This document shows positions 41,901 through 50,488 of a stretch of 64,000 bases of DNA, piece after piece (positions within the stretch are counted from its first letter, which is position 1; every line of letters starts with the position of its first letter). Source of the DNA: Microbacterium allomyrinae (GTDB taxonomy: Bacteria > Actinomycetota > Actinomycetes > Actinomycetales > Microbacteriaceae); contig NZ_JAGTTN010000010.1 in assembly GCF_020682705.1 (NCBI RefSeq), forward strand, positions 1-64,000, given 5' to 3'. A program made the translations under genes and the position numbers. Under the pieces are notes generated by a model. It was not told the DNA's origin. It did no database searches and saw only the letters and a program-made list of their open reading frames with translations.

Positions 41901-43277
41901 ATGGACAGCACGTTGGCGTGCCTGGCGGCATGGATGCCGAGACAGCGCTGGTACGCCGCGAAAGGGCGCCCGCCGAGCCTGCGACTGGTCTCGTGGTGGG
42001 ACCTTCCGTCCCACGAGGCCGGCGCCGATGTACGCGTGCGCACGTTCCTCGTCGCCGATGAGGGCGCTCTGCCCACGGTGCTGTATCAGATACCTGTGGT
42101 CGCCCGGGCGACCGAGACGGTCACCGCAGACCCGGCGCATGTGATCGGGAGCCCGGAGCCGGGAACGGTCTTCATCGACGGGCCTTTCGATCCCGCGTAT
42201 ACGTCGGCGCTCCTGCAACTCGTCCTGCGCGGCGGTGACGCCTTCGGCCCCCAGACCGTCGCCGTCGGGCACCACACCGGCCTCGTGGCGTCCGAGGAGT
42301 CCCCGACCGGCCGCGTCGTGACCGGAGAGCAGTCCAACACCTCGGTGATCTACGCCGATGCGCGGATCCCCGTGATCTGCAAGGTGTACCGGCAGCTGCA
42401 CGGCGGGTTCAATCCCGATATCGAGTTGCAGACCGCTCTCGCCGACGACGGCTCTCCTCGTGTTCCGCGCACGATCGGATGGGTCGAGGGCACATGGCCG
42501 GACCTCGCGACCGCGCACGGCACGGTCAATGGGTCATTGGCGTTCGCCCAGGAGTTCCTTCCCGATGTCGACGACGCGTGGCGCGCGGCTCTTCTCTCCG
42601 CTGCACGCGGAGTCGACTTCCATGAACCCGCCTTCGCGCTCGGCACCGCGACGGCCGAAGTGCATCTGGCCCTCGGGCACCTCTTTCCGACGCGGCCGGC
42701 TTCGCCTGCGGATCGTCGCGATACTGCCGCGACCTGGGCTCGCCGTCTTGCGATCGCCATCGCCGAGGTCCCCGAGATCGCCGAGCGTCGCGAGGCCGCC
42801 GAGTCGGTGTACCACCGCGCGCTCGAGGTCGACTGGCCGCCGCTGCAACGGATCCACGGGGACTACCACCTCGGACAGGTGCTCGAGGTGCCCGGCCGCG
42901 GCTGGGTGCTGCTCGACTTCGAGGGTGAGCCGATGCGTCCGATGCTCGAGCGCATCCGTCCCGATCTCGCACTCCGAGACGTCGCGGGCATGCTCCGCTC
43001 GTTCGACTATGTCGCGGGCTCGCTGCGCCTCGACGACCCCGAGCGCTCGCCCCAGACCATGCGCGAGTGGGCCCGCGGCGCGCGACAGGCCTTCGTGAGC
43101 GGGTATGCCGCCGCGACGGGCACCACCCTCGACCCGCGGCATCCGCTGCTCGCCGCCCTCGAACTCGACAAAGCCGTCTACGAAGCGACCTACGAGGCCC
43201 GCAATCGACCGACGTGGGTCGCGATCCCCCTACGGGCCATCGCCCGGCTCGTGGAGCGCCCTGCGGCGGTCGCGTGA
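41901..43277 (+). CDS. mak: Maltokinase
   Basis: 458 aa resembling actinobacterial maltokinase (Pep2/Mak). The aminoglycoside-phosphotransferase-like fold shows QRIHGDYHLGQVLEVPGRGW as the catalytic loop (HGDYHLGQ) and VLLDFEGEP as the DFG-equivalent, with GEQSNTSVIY near the P-loop. N-terminal MPRQRWYAAKGRPPSLRLVS matches the Mak cap domain. It phosphorylates maltose with ATP to maltose-1-phosphate, the GlgE substrate for alpha-glucan. Usual partners treS, glgE and glgB are not in this window, so it may act alone here or with distant genes. ATG 41901 is chosen on the family N-terminus. Confidence 0.82.
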   Translation: MDSTLACLAAWMPRQRWYAAKGRPPSLRLVSWWDLPSHEAGADVRVRTFLVADEGALPTVLYQIPVVARATETVTADPAHVIGSPEPGTVFIDGPFDPAYTSALLQLVLRGGDAFGPQTVAVGHHTGLVASEESPTGRVVTGEQSNTSVIYADARIPVICKVYRQLHGGFNPDIELQTALADDGSPRVPRTIGWVEGTWPDLATAHGTVNGSLAFAQEFLPDVDDAWRAALLSAARGVDFHEPAFALGTATAEVHLALGHLFPTRPASPADRRDTAATWARRLAIAIAEVPEIAERREAAESVYHRALEVDWPPLQRIHGDYHLGQVLEVPGRGWVLLDFEGEPMRPMLERIRPDLALRDVAGMLRSFDYVAGSLRLDDPERSPQTMREWARGARQAFVSGYAAATGTTLDPRHPLLAALELDKAVYEATYEARNRPTWVAIPLRAIARLVERPAAVA

Positions 43278-43300
43278 GGCGGCAGCGGCTCGGTCGTGGC

Positions 43301-44590
43301 TCAGCCTTCTACGGCGTCGTCGAGCTCGGCCTCGTCGGGGTCGGGTTCGTCCTCCTCGGTCTCTTCGACCGAGCGCGCGTACCAGCGATCCCACTCGTCC
43401 ATGAGGTGCTGTACAGCGCCGTGGAAGCGTGCGGTGGCGGCCCCCGGAGCCGCGTCGCCGAAGTAGTGCTGCACCCACTGCTCGAGGCGTGCGACTGCAT
43501 CCGGGTCGTCCAGCACCCGCTGAGTCTCTGCGACGATATCCGGAGCGGAAGCGGCATCCAGCCACTCGCACGCCGAGAGGTAGCCGTGCGTGTCGATCGC
43601 CGCCGCAGCATCGGCGGGCCGCGTGATCATGAGGGGCTTGTCGGCGGCCAGCCGGTCGTACACCATTGCCGAGATGTCGACGATGGCGACGTCGGCGGCC
43701 GCGAGCTGCCATCCGAGATGCGGTCCATCGTCGAAGATGTGCTGGGCAGTCGGATCGGCGGCGTTCGCCGCAGCAAGTGCGGCGACGATGCGCCTGTTGC
43801 CGGCGCCGTACTCGGGGTTCACGACGCCCGAGCGCGGATGCGGCCGGTACACCACACGATGGCGCCCGGTGGCCAGGAGTGCGGTGACCAGCGCCTCGCC
43901 ATGGGTGAGGATCGAGCCGTAGTGCGCAGACGGGCGATCGCCTTCCCACGTCGGCGCATAAAGCACCACGGTGCGATCGTCGGGCGGATACGGGAGCGTG
44001 CCCGAGTAGTGATCGGCCTGAGGGCGACCGATGTCGAGCGTGCGCCGTTCAACGTCGTAGTCCCACAGCACGCGCGACAGGCGTTCTCGCGCGGCCTGGC
44101 CGGCGACCATCGCGTAGTCGTACGCCTTGTACTGGTTCGTGGTCATGTACATCTTGTCGGACTCGCCGTGGTTGATGAACACGTGCCAGCGCCGGCCGTA
44201 GCGGAACATCTGGAAGTTGCGGGTGTTCTGGTTCACATACAGCACGACGCGGATGTCCTGCTTCGCGATGAAGCGCTCCAGATCCCGTACCGTCGGCACG
44301 AACGCCACGGGCGGCCCGTCTTCTGCCAGCAGCGCCTGCGCACCGGTCGCCGAGCGGCTGAGCACCACGACGGGCCAGGTCCTGCCCAGTTCGGCGAGCG
44401 GCTTGTACCACTGCCGCATCTGGTACATGTTCACCGCACCGTCGGCGAAGTACACGGCGACGCGATAGTGCAGCGGCGGATGCTTCGGAGCGGTTGCCAG
44501 CGTTCGCCGCACGTCGATGACGGCCGAACGACTGTTGACCGCCTTGCGGACGAGCGCGACCGCCTTCTTCGCATCCGAGACGAAACCCAC
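43301..44590 (-). CDS. CDP-glycerol glycerophosphotransferase family protein (TagF-like)
   Basis: 429 aa. Substrate-side motifs of the GT-B glycerophosphotransferases: HVFINHGESDKMYMTTNQYK (catalytic His region), VVLYAPTWEGDRPSAHYGSI, VVYRPHPRSG and DVAIVDISAMVYDRLAADKP. N-terminal segment KKAVALVRKAVNSRSAVIDV is basic and may touch the membrane, as in TagF. The C-terminus is acidic (ETEEDEPDPDEAELDDAVEG). It probably polymerises or transfers poly(glycerol/polyol phosphate) for wall teichoic-type polymer. It is divergent from the GT2 gene across 40 bp. Confidence 0.78.
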   Translation of the reverse strand: MGFVSDAKKAVALVRKAVNSRSAVIDVRRTLATAPKHPPLHYRVAVYFADGAVNMYQMRQWYKPLAELGRTWPVVVLSRSATGAQALLAEDGPPVAFVPTVRDLERFIAKQDIRVVLYVNQNTRNFQMFRYGRRWHVFINHGESDKMYMTTNQYKAYDYAMVAGQAARERLSRVLWDYDVERRTLDIGRPQADHYSGTLPYPPDDRTVVLYAPTWEGDRPSAHYGSILTHGEALVTALLATGRHRVVYRPHPRSGVVNPEYGAGNRRIVAALAAANAADPTAQHIFDDGPHLGWQLAAADVAIVDISAMVYDRLAADKPLMITRPADAAAAIDTHGYLSACEWLDAASAPDIVAETQRVLDDPDAVARLEQWVQHYFGDAAPGAATARFHGAVQHLMDEWDRWYARSVEETEEDEPDPDEAELDDAVEG

Positions 44591-44630
44591 GGGTCCAGCC
44601 TACCGAGGGGCGCCGTGACATGATCGACGC

Positions 44631-45725
44631 GTGCATGTCGAGCAGCCCGGGCGCAAGGACGCTCCGATCGTCCCTGCCGGCGCAGGCGTGACATTCGTGA
44701 TGCCGGTGCTCAATGAGAGCGGCTACCTCCGGCGCGCGGTGGAGACCGTGCTCGCTCAGGATGTCGACGCTCCGATGGAGCTGATCCTCGCGCTCGGTCC
44801 ATCCACCGACGGCACAAGCGAACTCGCGCGAGAACTCGCCCTCGAGGACCACCGCATCGTCCTGGTCGACAACCCCGCGGCCGATATCCCCGTCGGTCTC
44901 AATCTCGCCATTCGCGCGGGCCGCTACCCCACAGTGGTGCGGGTCGACGCGCATTCGGAGCTCGAGCCGTCGTACACGACCCACGCGCTCGCGACGCTGG
45001 ATCGCGTCGGCGCGGCAAACGTGGGGGGCGTCATGCGCGCCGATGGCCGCACGCCGTTCCAGCGTGCGGTGGCGCGCGCGTACAACTCCCCCATCGGTCT
45101 CGGCGGCGGCGCCTATCACGGCGGTACGCAGGAGGGCGAGGCGGAATCGGCCTACCTCGGCGTGATGCGGCGAGCAGCGCTCGACGAGGTCGGGCTGTTC
45201 GACGAGACGATCCGACGCGGCGAGGATTGGGAGCTCAATCTGCGCATCCGGCGGGCCGGGTATCGCGTGTGGTTCGATCCGACGCTCTCGGTCACGTATT
45301 GGCCTCGCGAGAGCTGGGCGCGGCTCGTTCGGCAATTCTCGGCCACGGGCCGCTGGCGCGGGGAGCTGGTGCGCCGGTTCGGGCGAGGCAATTCGCTGCG
45401 CTTCTTCGCCCCGCCGGTACTCGTCCTGACGCTGCTGCTGGGCATCGTGGTCGGTGTGCTGCAGGCGACAGGCGTGCTGCAGGGGTGGTGGTCGCTCGCG
45501 GCATCCATCGTCTACCTGCCCGTGATCGCCTACGTGCTCCTCATCGCCGGGGTCTCCCTCGGGTCGGGAGGCGGGCACGGCTGGCGCGACAAGCTCTGGA
45601 CCGCGGCCGTGCTGCCGACCATGCATCTGGCATGGGGCTGGGGATTCCTCATCGGGGTGCTGCGCGGCGCCCACGACACCGTCGACACCTCCCGTCTGGG
45701 CAGCCGGAACACCCCGCTGCCGTGA
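44631..45725 (+). CDS. GT2-family glycosyltransferase with C-terminal membrane segments
   Basis: 364 aa. The GT-A core has TFVMPVLNESGYLRRAVETV, a VRVDAHSELE (DxD-like) motif and the acceptor loop RRGEDWELNLRIRRAGYRVW. Three C-terminal hydrophobic segments (APPVLVLTLLLGIVVGVLQA; LAASIVYLPVIAYVLLIAGV; WTAAVLPTMHLAWGWGFLIG) suggest membrane anchoring; layout resembles ExoA/succinoglycan-type transferases. GTG 44631 has CATGAT 6 nt upstream. Lies between TagF-like genes, so it may add a sugar to the same polymer. Confidence 0.82.
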   Translation: MHVEQPGRKDAPIVPAGAGVTFVMPVLNESGYLRRAVETVLAQDVDAPMELILALGPSTDGTSELARELALEDHRIVLVDNPAADIPVGLNLAIRAGRYPTVVRVDAHSELEPSYTTHALATLDRVGAANVGGVMRADGRTPFQRAVARAYNSPIGLGGGAYHGGTQEGEAESAYLGVMRRAALDEVGLFDETIRRGEDWELNLRIRRAGYRVWFDPTLSVTYWPRESWARLVRQFSATGRWRGELVRRFGRGNSLRFFAPPVLVLTLLLGIVVGVLQATGVLQGWWSLAASIVYLPVIAYVLLIAGVSLGSGGGHGWRDKLWTAAVLPTMHLAWGWGFLIGVLRGAHDTVDTSRLGSRNTPLP

Positions 45726-45779
45726 CCTCGTCACGCACGAGGTGCCGAGCGCGGCATCGCGGGCCCGGGGGCGCAGCGC

Positions 45780-47234
45780 TCAGACGCCGGGGTCGATGAA
45801 GCCCTGATCGAGGATGCGGGTCACCACGCGTTCGGCGGCGTGCCCGTCGTCGCGCGCATTGAACTTCTCTCGCCACGCGGCGTACCGTGCGGCGTGGGAC
45901 GACCCGTCATCGTCCTGGAGTGCCGTGACGAGCTCCTGCTGGGTGCGCACGACCGGTCCGGGCGCGTACGCGGCGAGGTCGAAGTAGAACCCGCGCAGCT
46001 CACCGCGGTAGTGCTCCATGTCGGGGACGAGGAAGTACATCGGCTTTCCGGTCACCGAGAAGTCGAACATGACCGATGAGTAGTCCGTGATCAGTGCGTC
46101 GGCGACCAGCAGCAGCTGCGACGTGTCGGGGAAGCCGGTGACGTCGATCACCCGCGGGCCCTCGGCATCCTTGCCAGGCAGCAGCGTGCGCGAGTGCCCT
46201 CGAACGAGAACCACGGCGTCGGCAGCGTCCGCCAGCGCCGCCGGATCCACGAAGTCCACGATCTCGGCGCGGTCGTCGCGCCACGTCGGTGCGTACAGGA
46301 GCACGCGCTCACCGGGCCGGATGCCCAGCGCCTCGCGCGTGGCAGAGCCGTCCCCGCCGTTCAGCACGTCGTTGCGCGGGTAGCCCTCCACCCAGATCGG
46401 GCGCGAGAGGAACGCGTACGCCTTGCCGAGGATCGTCGCGGCATACGGATTCTGTGCGAGCAGCACGTTCCAGCGCCGGGACTCGCGGATGACCGCCGCC
46501 ATCCGTCGCGGATCGAAACCCGGACGGTGGAGCGCGAGACGCTTCAGGGGCGTGCCGTGCCACGTCTGCAGGACGACCTGGCCCTTGCGACGCACGAACC
46601 GGCGCCGAAGCCAGTCGTTCACGACGAGAAGTCGCGCCGAACCGCGTGCGCGCCACCACTCCGGACTGCCCTCGACGACCGGTACAGCGCCCTCTGGCAC
46701 AGCGACCGACAGGTCCACGACGCTCCAGTAGCGAGTGACCCCGGGTGCCCGGCGGGCCAGCTCGCGATCGATCGCGAGGGGGTTGCAGCTGGCGTTGCGT
46801 CCATAGAAGCTCTCGAAGAAGACCGCGTTCTCGAATCCGGCAGGCCGTGTGGCATAGCGCCGTTCGAGGGCGTCCTGCCCTTCACCCGAGTCGTAGGCGG
46901 GATCCATCGGCGGGCCGATCCGCAGCGTGTCGCCGTCGAGCTGTGCACGGAGGGTGCCCAGCTGGGCGAGCGGCACGACATCGGAGGGGCGGATGCTGCC
47001 GCCCGCGGCATCCGTCATCCGAAGCTCGTATTCTCCCGCCGGCAGCGGCAGCGGCGGCCCGCCCCATCGGGCCGCGCGAAGAGGCAGCGTGGCCTTCCAC
47101 GTCTTGCCGCGTCCCGTCAGCGTGGCCGATACCCGCGCACGCGGTCCGACGAGCTCGACGGAGGCGGGTCGTTCGCCTTCGCCCGAGAGCACGAGCGCCG
47201 CGCCGCCGTCCGTCCTGAAGCGAGCGTCGGTCAT
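45780..47234 (-). CDS. CDP-glycerol:glycerophosphate glycerophosphotransferase (TagF-like)
   Basis: 484 aa. An N-terminal beta-rich domain of ~135 residues precedes the transferase: VVLQTWHGTPLKRLALHRPG (catalytic His in WHGTPLK), RRMAAVIRESRRWNVLLAQN, VLLYAPTWRDDRAEIVDFVD, VVLVRGHSR and LITDYSSVMFDFSVTGKPMY. This is the full TagF active-site set. It extends or starts polyol-phosphate chains on a lipid-linked acceptor at the inner membrane face. Its ATG overlaps the TGA of the upstream tagF-like gene. Confidence 0.85.
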   Translation of the reverse strand: MTDARFRTDGGAALVLSGEGERPASVELVGPRARVSATLTGRGKTWKATLPLRAARWGGPPLPLPAGEYELRMTDAAGGSIRPSDVVPLAQLGTLRAQLDGDTLRIGPPMDPAYDSGEGQDALERRYATRPAGFENAVFFESFYGRNASCNPLAIDRELARRAPGVTRYWSVVDLSVAVPEGAVPVVEGSPEWWRARGSARLLVVNDWLRRRFVRRKGQVVLQTWHGTPLKRLALHRPGFDPRRMAAVIRESRRWNVLLAQNPYAATILGKAYAFLSRPIWVEGYPRNDVLNGGDGSATREALGIRPGERVLLYAPTWRDDRAEIVDFVDPAALADAADAVVLVRGHSRTLLPGKDAEGPRVIDVTGFPDTSQLLLVADALITDYSSVMFDFSVTGKPMYFLVPDMEHYRGELRGFYFDLAAYAPGPVVRTQQELVTALQDDDGSSHAARYAAWREKFNARDDGHAAERVVTRILDQGFIDPGV

Positions 47235-48568
47235 CGGGTTCCTTCCGTCGGGCGGGCATCGTCCGGGCCCACTTGCCGAGGGGCTCCGCGCAGCGCGCCG
47301 GCGATGCGTGGAGAGGGCGTCGGGACCATTCCGGCCAAGATCGCACGGTACACCCTCGCGGCATTGCCGCCGTCCCGGTACGCGTGGACGCGCTCACTGC
47401 GCGCCCGCGAGCGGGCGACGCGACGCTCACGCTCGGCGGCGTCGCCGAGGATGTCGTCGAGCTGTGCGGCCGCGCCGGACCAGTCCGTGGACCAATCGTC
47501 GCCGGCGACCTCGTCGTAGCGGCCGTAGAAGCCGCGGCGCTCTGCGTAGTCGTCGACGTCGGGTGCGAGGAACACGACCGGCAGCGGCACCAGAGCGGCA
47601 TCGAACGCGAGCGACGAGTAGTCGGTGACGAGCGCATCGAGACCCGTCAGCAGCGGCGTCACGTCAGCGACCAGATCGCTGCCCAGAGGCTGCACACGGT
47701 CGGTCGGGAACGGCGGCGCGTACTCGCCCGCGCCGAGCGGATGCGATCGCACGAGCATGGTCGCGTCGTGGCGCGTGAGCACCTCGATGATCCTCGCCCA
47801 CTCGGCATCGGTGGGGACGGCCGGATCCGCCGCGCCGTCACGCCACGTCGGGGCGTACAGCACGTACCGCGCCGAGGGATCTGCACGGGGCGCGGCGCGC
47901 CCGATCGCAGCCCGGGCATCCGCGCGGCGTTCATCCACCGCCCCTCGTGAGAGGACGTCGACCCTCGGCTCCCCGGTGACCGGTACCCGCGCGTCGGCGA
48001 GCGCGAACGCGGATTCGAGCCGGCCGCGCACCAGATGCGACGCGGCCGGGAGGATGCGGATGCGCCGCGCCGCGCCGCGGTACATCGCGCGAAGAAGACC
48101 GCGCAGGACGGGTGCCGCGGGTGTCCTCGCGATCATCGTCGGAACGCGGAGCGTCTCGGGCGAGTCGAGCCCGATGCGCTTGAGCGGGATGCCGTGCCAT
48201 AGCTGGACCACGAAGGCGCCCGACACGGCATAACGATTGACGTCGCCGAATCCATGGGTCACGACGATGACACCGGCTCGGGCAGTGCGCCAGAGGCCCC
48301 GCGGCGAGCCTTTGCGAACGGTCGGGATGCCGCGGACCGCGGCGTCCCGCGCCTCACGGTCACTCGAGACCAGCCATACCGGCGTGCGTCCGTCGGCCAC
48401 GGCCTCGTGCCAGAGCGCCAGAGCGCCATCGCCGATCCCGACGCCGCAGCCGAAAATCCATTGATCGCGTGAGCGCGGCACGACCAGAGTCAGCAGACGC
48501 CCCGCGGCATACAGCGGGATGGTCGCGAGCTTTCGCGCATTCCCCGCCCCGAACGAGAACGACGCCAC
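47231..48568 (-). CDS. CDP-glycerol glycerophosphotransferase family protein (TagF/TagB-like)
   Basis: 445 aa with the same active-site series as its neighbour: VVQLWHGIPLKRIGLDSPET, YVLYAPTWRDGAADPAVPTD, TMLVRSHPLGAGE and DALVTDYSSLAFDAALVPLP. It lacks the extra N-terminal beta domain and starts with a basic amphipathic segment (MASFSFGAGNARKLATIPLY). Its size is nearer TagB primases, so it may add the first units while the neighbour elongates; this split is inferred. It overlaps the following gene by 4 nt and heads that two-gene operon. Confidence 0.85.
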   Translation of the reverse strand: MASFSFGAGNARKLATIPLYAAGRLLTLVVPRSRDQWIFGCGVGIGDGALALWHEAVADGRTPVWLVSSDREARDAAVRGIPTVRKGSPRGLWRTARAGVIVVTHGFGDVNRYAVSGAFVVQLWHGIPLKRIGLDSPETLRVPTMIARTPAAPVLRGLLRAMYRGAARRIRILPAASHLVRGRLESAFALADARVPVTGEPRVDVLSRGAVDERRADARAAIGRAAPRADPSARYVLYAPTWRDGAADPAVPTDAEWARIIEVLTRHDATMLVRSHPLGAGEYAPPFPTDRVQPLGSDLVADVTPLLTGLDALVTDYSSLAFDAALVPLPVVFLAPDVDDYAERRGFYGRYDEVAGDDWSTDWSGAAAQLDDILGDAAERERRVARSRARSERVHAYRDGGNAARVYRAILAGMVPTPSPRIAGALRGAPRQVGPDDARPTEGTR

Positions 48569-48609
48569 CCCGCGAGCCTATCGCGGGGTGGCGGCCGAAC
48601 TTCGTTCGC

Positions 48610-50373
48610 TTACTCTCCGAGCGCTCCGAGGGTCACATCCACCGTCCGCGTCTCACCATCACGCACGAGAGTCACTGTCGCGTCGCTGCCGGCGGCCGCG
48701 GCACGGACCTGCGCGGTGAGGTCGGTCGCATCGGTGATCGGCACACCGTTGAATCCGGTGACGATGTCGCCTTCCTGAATGCCGGCCGCCTCGGCCGCGC
48801 CGCCGGAAACGACCTCGGCGATGTACGCACCGGTGATGGTCGAGCCTTCGACGGATGCCGCCGGCTGAACGCTCGCGCCGAGGAGGCCGTGGGTCGCCTC
48901 GCCGTTCTCGATGAGCTCTCCGGTGATGCGCTCGACGACGTCGGAGGGGATCGAGAATCCGACGCCGATCGAGCCGGAGCCGTCCGACGAGCCGCCGGCC
49001 GTCGCGATCGCGACGTTGATGCCGATGAGCTTGCCTTCGGAGTCGACCAGCGCGCCCCCGGAGTTGCCCGGGTTGATCGCCGCATCGGTCTGGATGACGG
49101 CGATCGAGATCGACTGCGTCGCGGTCGTCTGCTGCTGACCCTGGCCGAAGTCGAACTGGAACGGGCTGTCCGTCTCGCCCTCGCCGTCGTCCTCCTGGGT
49201 GTCCTCGCTGTCGCCGGTGTCGGGCGCGGCCGACGAAGCGATCGCGATCGATCGGTTCAGCGCACTGACGATGCCCGTGGTCACGGTGTTCGCGAGTCCG
49301 AGCGGGGCTCCGACCGCGATCGTGGAGTCGCCCACGTTGAGCTTGCTCGAATCGGCGAACTCGATCGGGGTGAGGTCCTCCGCACCGACGAGCTTGATGA
49401 CCGCGAGGTCGTAGGTCGGGTCGGTGCCGACGACCTCGGCGTCGTAGACGAAGCCATCCGAGGTCGTGACGCGGATCGTCGCATCGCCTGTCGCACCATC
49501 GAGGGTCACGACATGCGTGTTCGTCACGACATACCCGTCCTCGGTGAGCACGACGCCTGAGCCGGTGCCGCTGCCAGAGGAGCTGGATGCCTCGATCGTG
49601 ACGACGCTCGGCACCACCTTCGCCGCGATCGCGGTGGTCTGGTTGACCGACTCGGTGTCGTTGACGGTCACCGTTGTGGGTCCGGCGACGGGACTGGTGC
49701 TCGTGGGAGCGAACCAGTTGACCCCCGCATACGCTCCACCGAGTCCTGCTGCGCCGCCGACGATGGCTGCCGCAACGATGAGCCCGACGACCTTGCCCGC
49801 ACCGGAAGGCTTCTTGGGCGTCGTGGCGGTGGAGGCGGGAACGAGGGGCGCGGTTCCGGCGGGAAGCGTTCCCGTGGGAGCCGCGCCGGCTGGACCGAGC
49901 GGGAGGGTGGGCTGCGTGTCGGCGCCTTGTACGCCGAACGCAGCGCCCTGCGCCTGGCCCGCGTAGGACTGCGGGTAGGCGGCGGGCTGACCCGCGTAGC
50001 CCTGCGGCCGGGCGTAGGCGTGCGCCCCGGCCGGATAGCCTGCGGGCGGTGCCGGCTGCGTCGGCGCTGCGGGCGGGGTCGGAGCCTGCGCTGCGGGCGG
50101 GACTGCAGCGGGCGCTGCAGTCTCCTGCGGCGATGCGGGGGGCGCAGACTGCTGGACGGGGGGCACCGGCTGCGGCGCGGCTGCCGCCGCCTCAGCCGGC
50201 TGCGGGGGCTGCACCGGCGCGACGGGCTGCTGCGGGACCTCCACGGCCGTCGTCGGCGCGGCGGGCGGTGCGACGCCTGCCGGCGGCTCGGCCTGAGCCT
50301 GGGGCTCGGCGGAAACCACCTCGTTGGTGTCGGGGGTGTTGTCGTCGGGGCGGTCGCCCTGAGTGTCGCTCAT
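48610..50373 (-). CDS. HtrA-type trypsin-like serine protease with PDZ domain
   Basis: 587 aa. A ~185-residue Pro/Ala/Gln-rich cytoplasmic segment (PPQPAEAAAAAPQPVPPVQQ) is followed by a membrane span (VVGLIVAAAIVGGAAGLGGA), the S1C protease with His in GYVVTNTHVVTL, Asp in TYDLAVIKL and Ser in AAINPGNSGGALVDSEGKLI, and a C-terminal PDZ (AAEAAGIQEGDIVTGFNGVP). It resembles mycobacterial PepD/HtrA enzymes that degrade or refold misfolded envelope proteins. An acidic insert (DTGDSEDTQEDDGEGETDSP) lies between the Asp and Ser regions. Ends the leftward surface-polymer region. Confidence 0.88.
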   Translation of the reverse strand: MSDTQGDRPDDNTPDTNEVVSAEPQAQAEPPAGVAPPAAPTTAVEVPQQPVAPVQPPQPAEAAAAAPQPVPPVQQSAPPASPQETAAPAAVPPAAQAPTPPAAPTQPAPPAGYPAGAHAYARPQGYAGQPAAYPQSYAGQAQGAAFGVQGADTQPTLPLGPAGAAPTGTLPAGTAPLVPASTATTPKKPSGAGKVVGLIVAAAIVGGAAGLGGAYAGVNWFAPTSTSPVAGPTTVTVNDTESVNQTTAIAAKVVPSVVTIEASSSSGSGTGSGVVLTEDGYVVTNTHVVTLDGATGDATIRVTTSDGFVYDAEVVGTDPTYDLAVIKLVGAEDLTPIEFADSSKLNVGDSTIAVGAPLGLANTVTTGIVSALNRSIAIASSAAPDTGDSEDTQEDDGEGETDSPFQFDFGQGQQQTTATQSISIAVIQTDAAINPGNSGGALVDSEGKLIGINVAIATAGGSSDGSGSIGVGFSIPSDVVERITGELIENGEATHGLLGASVQPAASVEGSTITGAYIAEVVSGGAAEAAGIQEGDIVTGFNGVPITDATDLTAQVRAAAAGSDATVTLVRDGETRTVDVTLGALGE

Positions 50374-50488
50374 GATTTCTCCTTCTGCCAGGCACTCACC
50401 ACCTTGCCCACCGAGGCTGTGCGTTTCTTATGTCGCGGGTGGGACTCGTCTATGCAAACCACGAGAACAGGCCCTGTACCGTGAAGCG

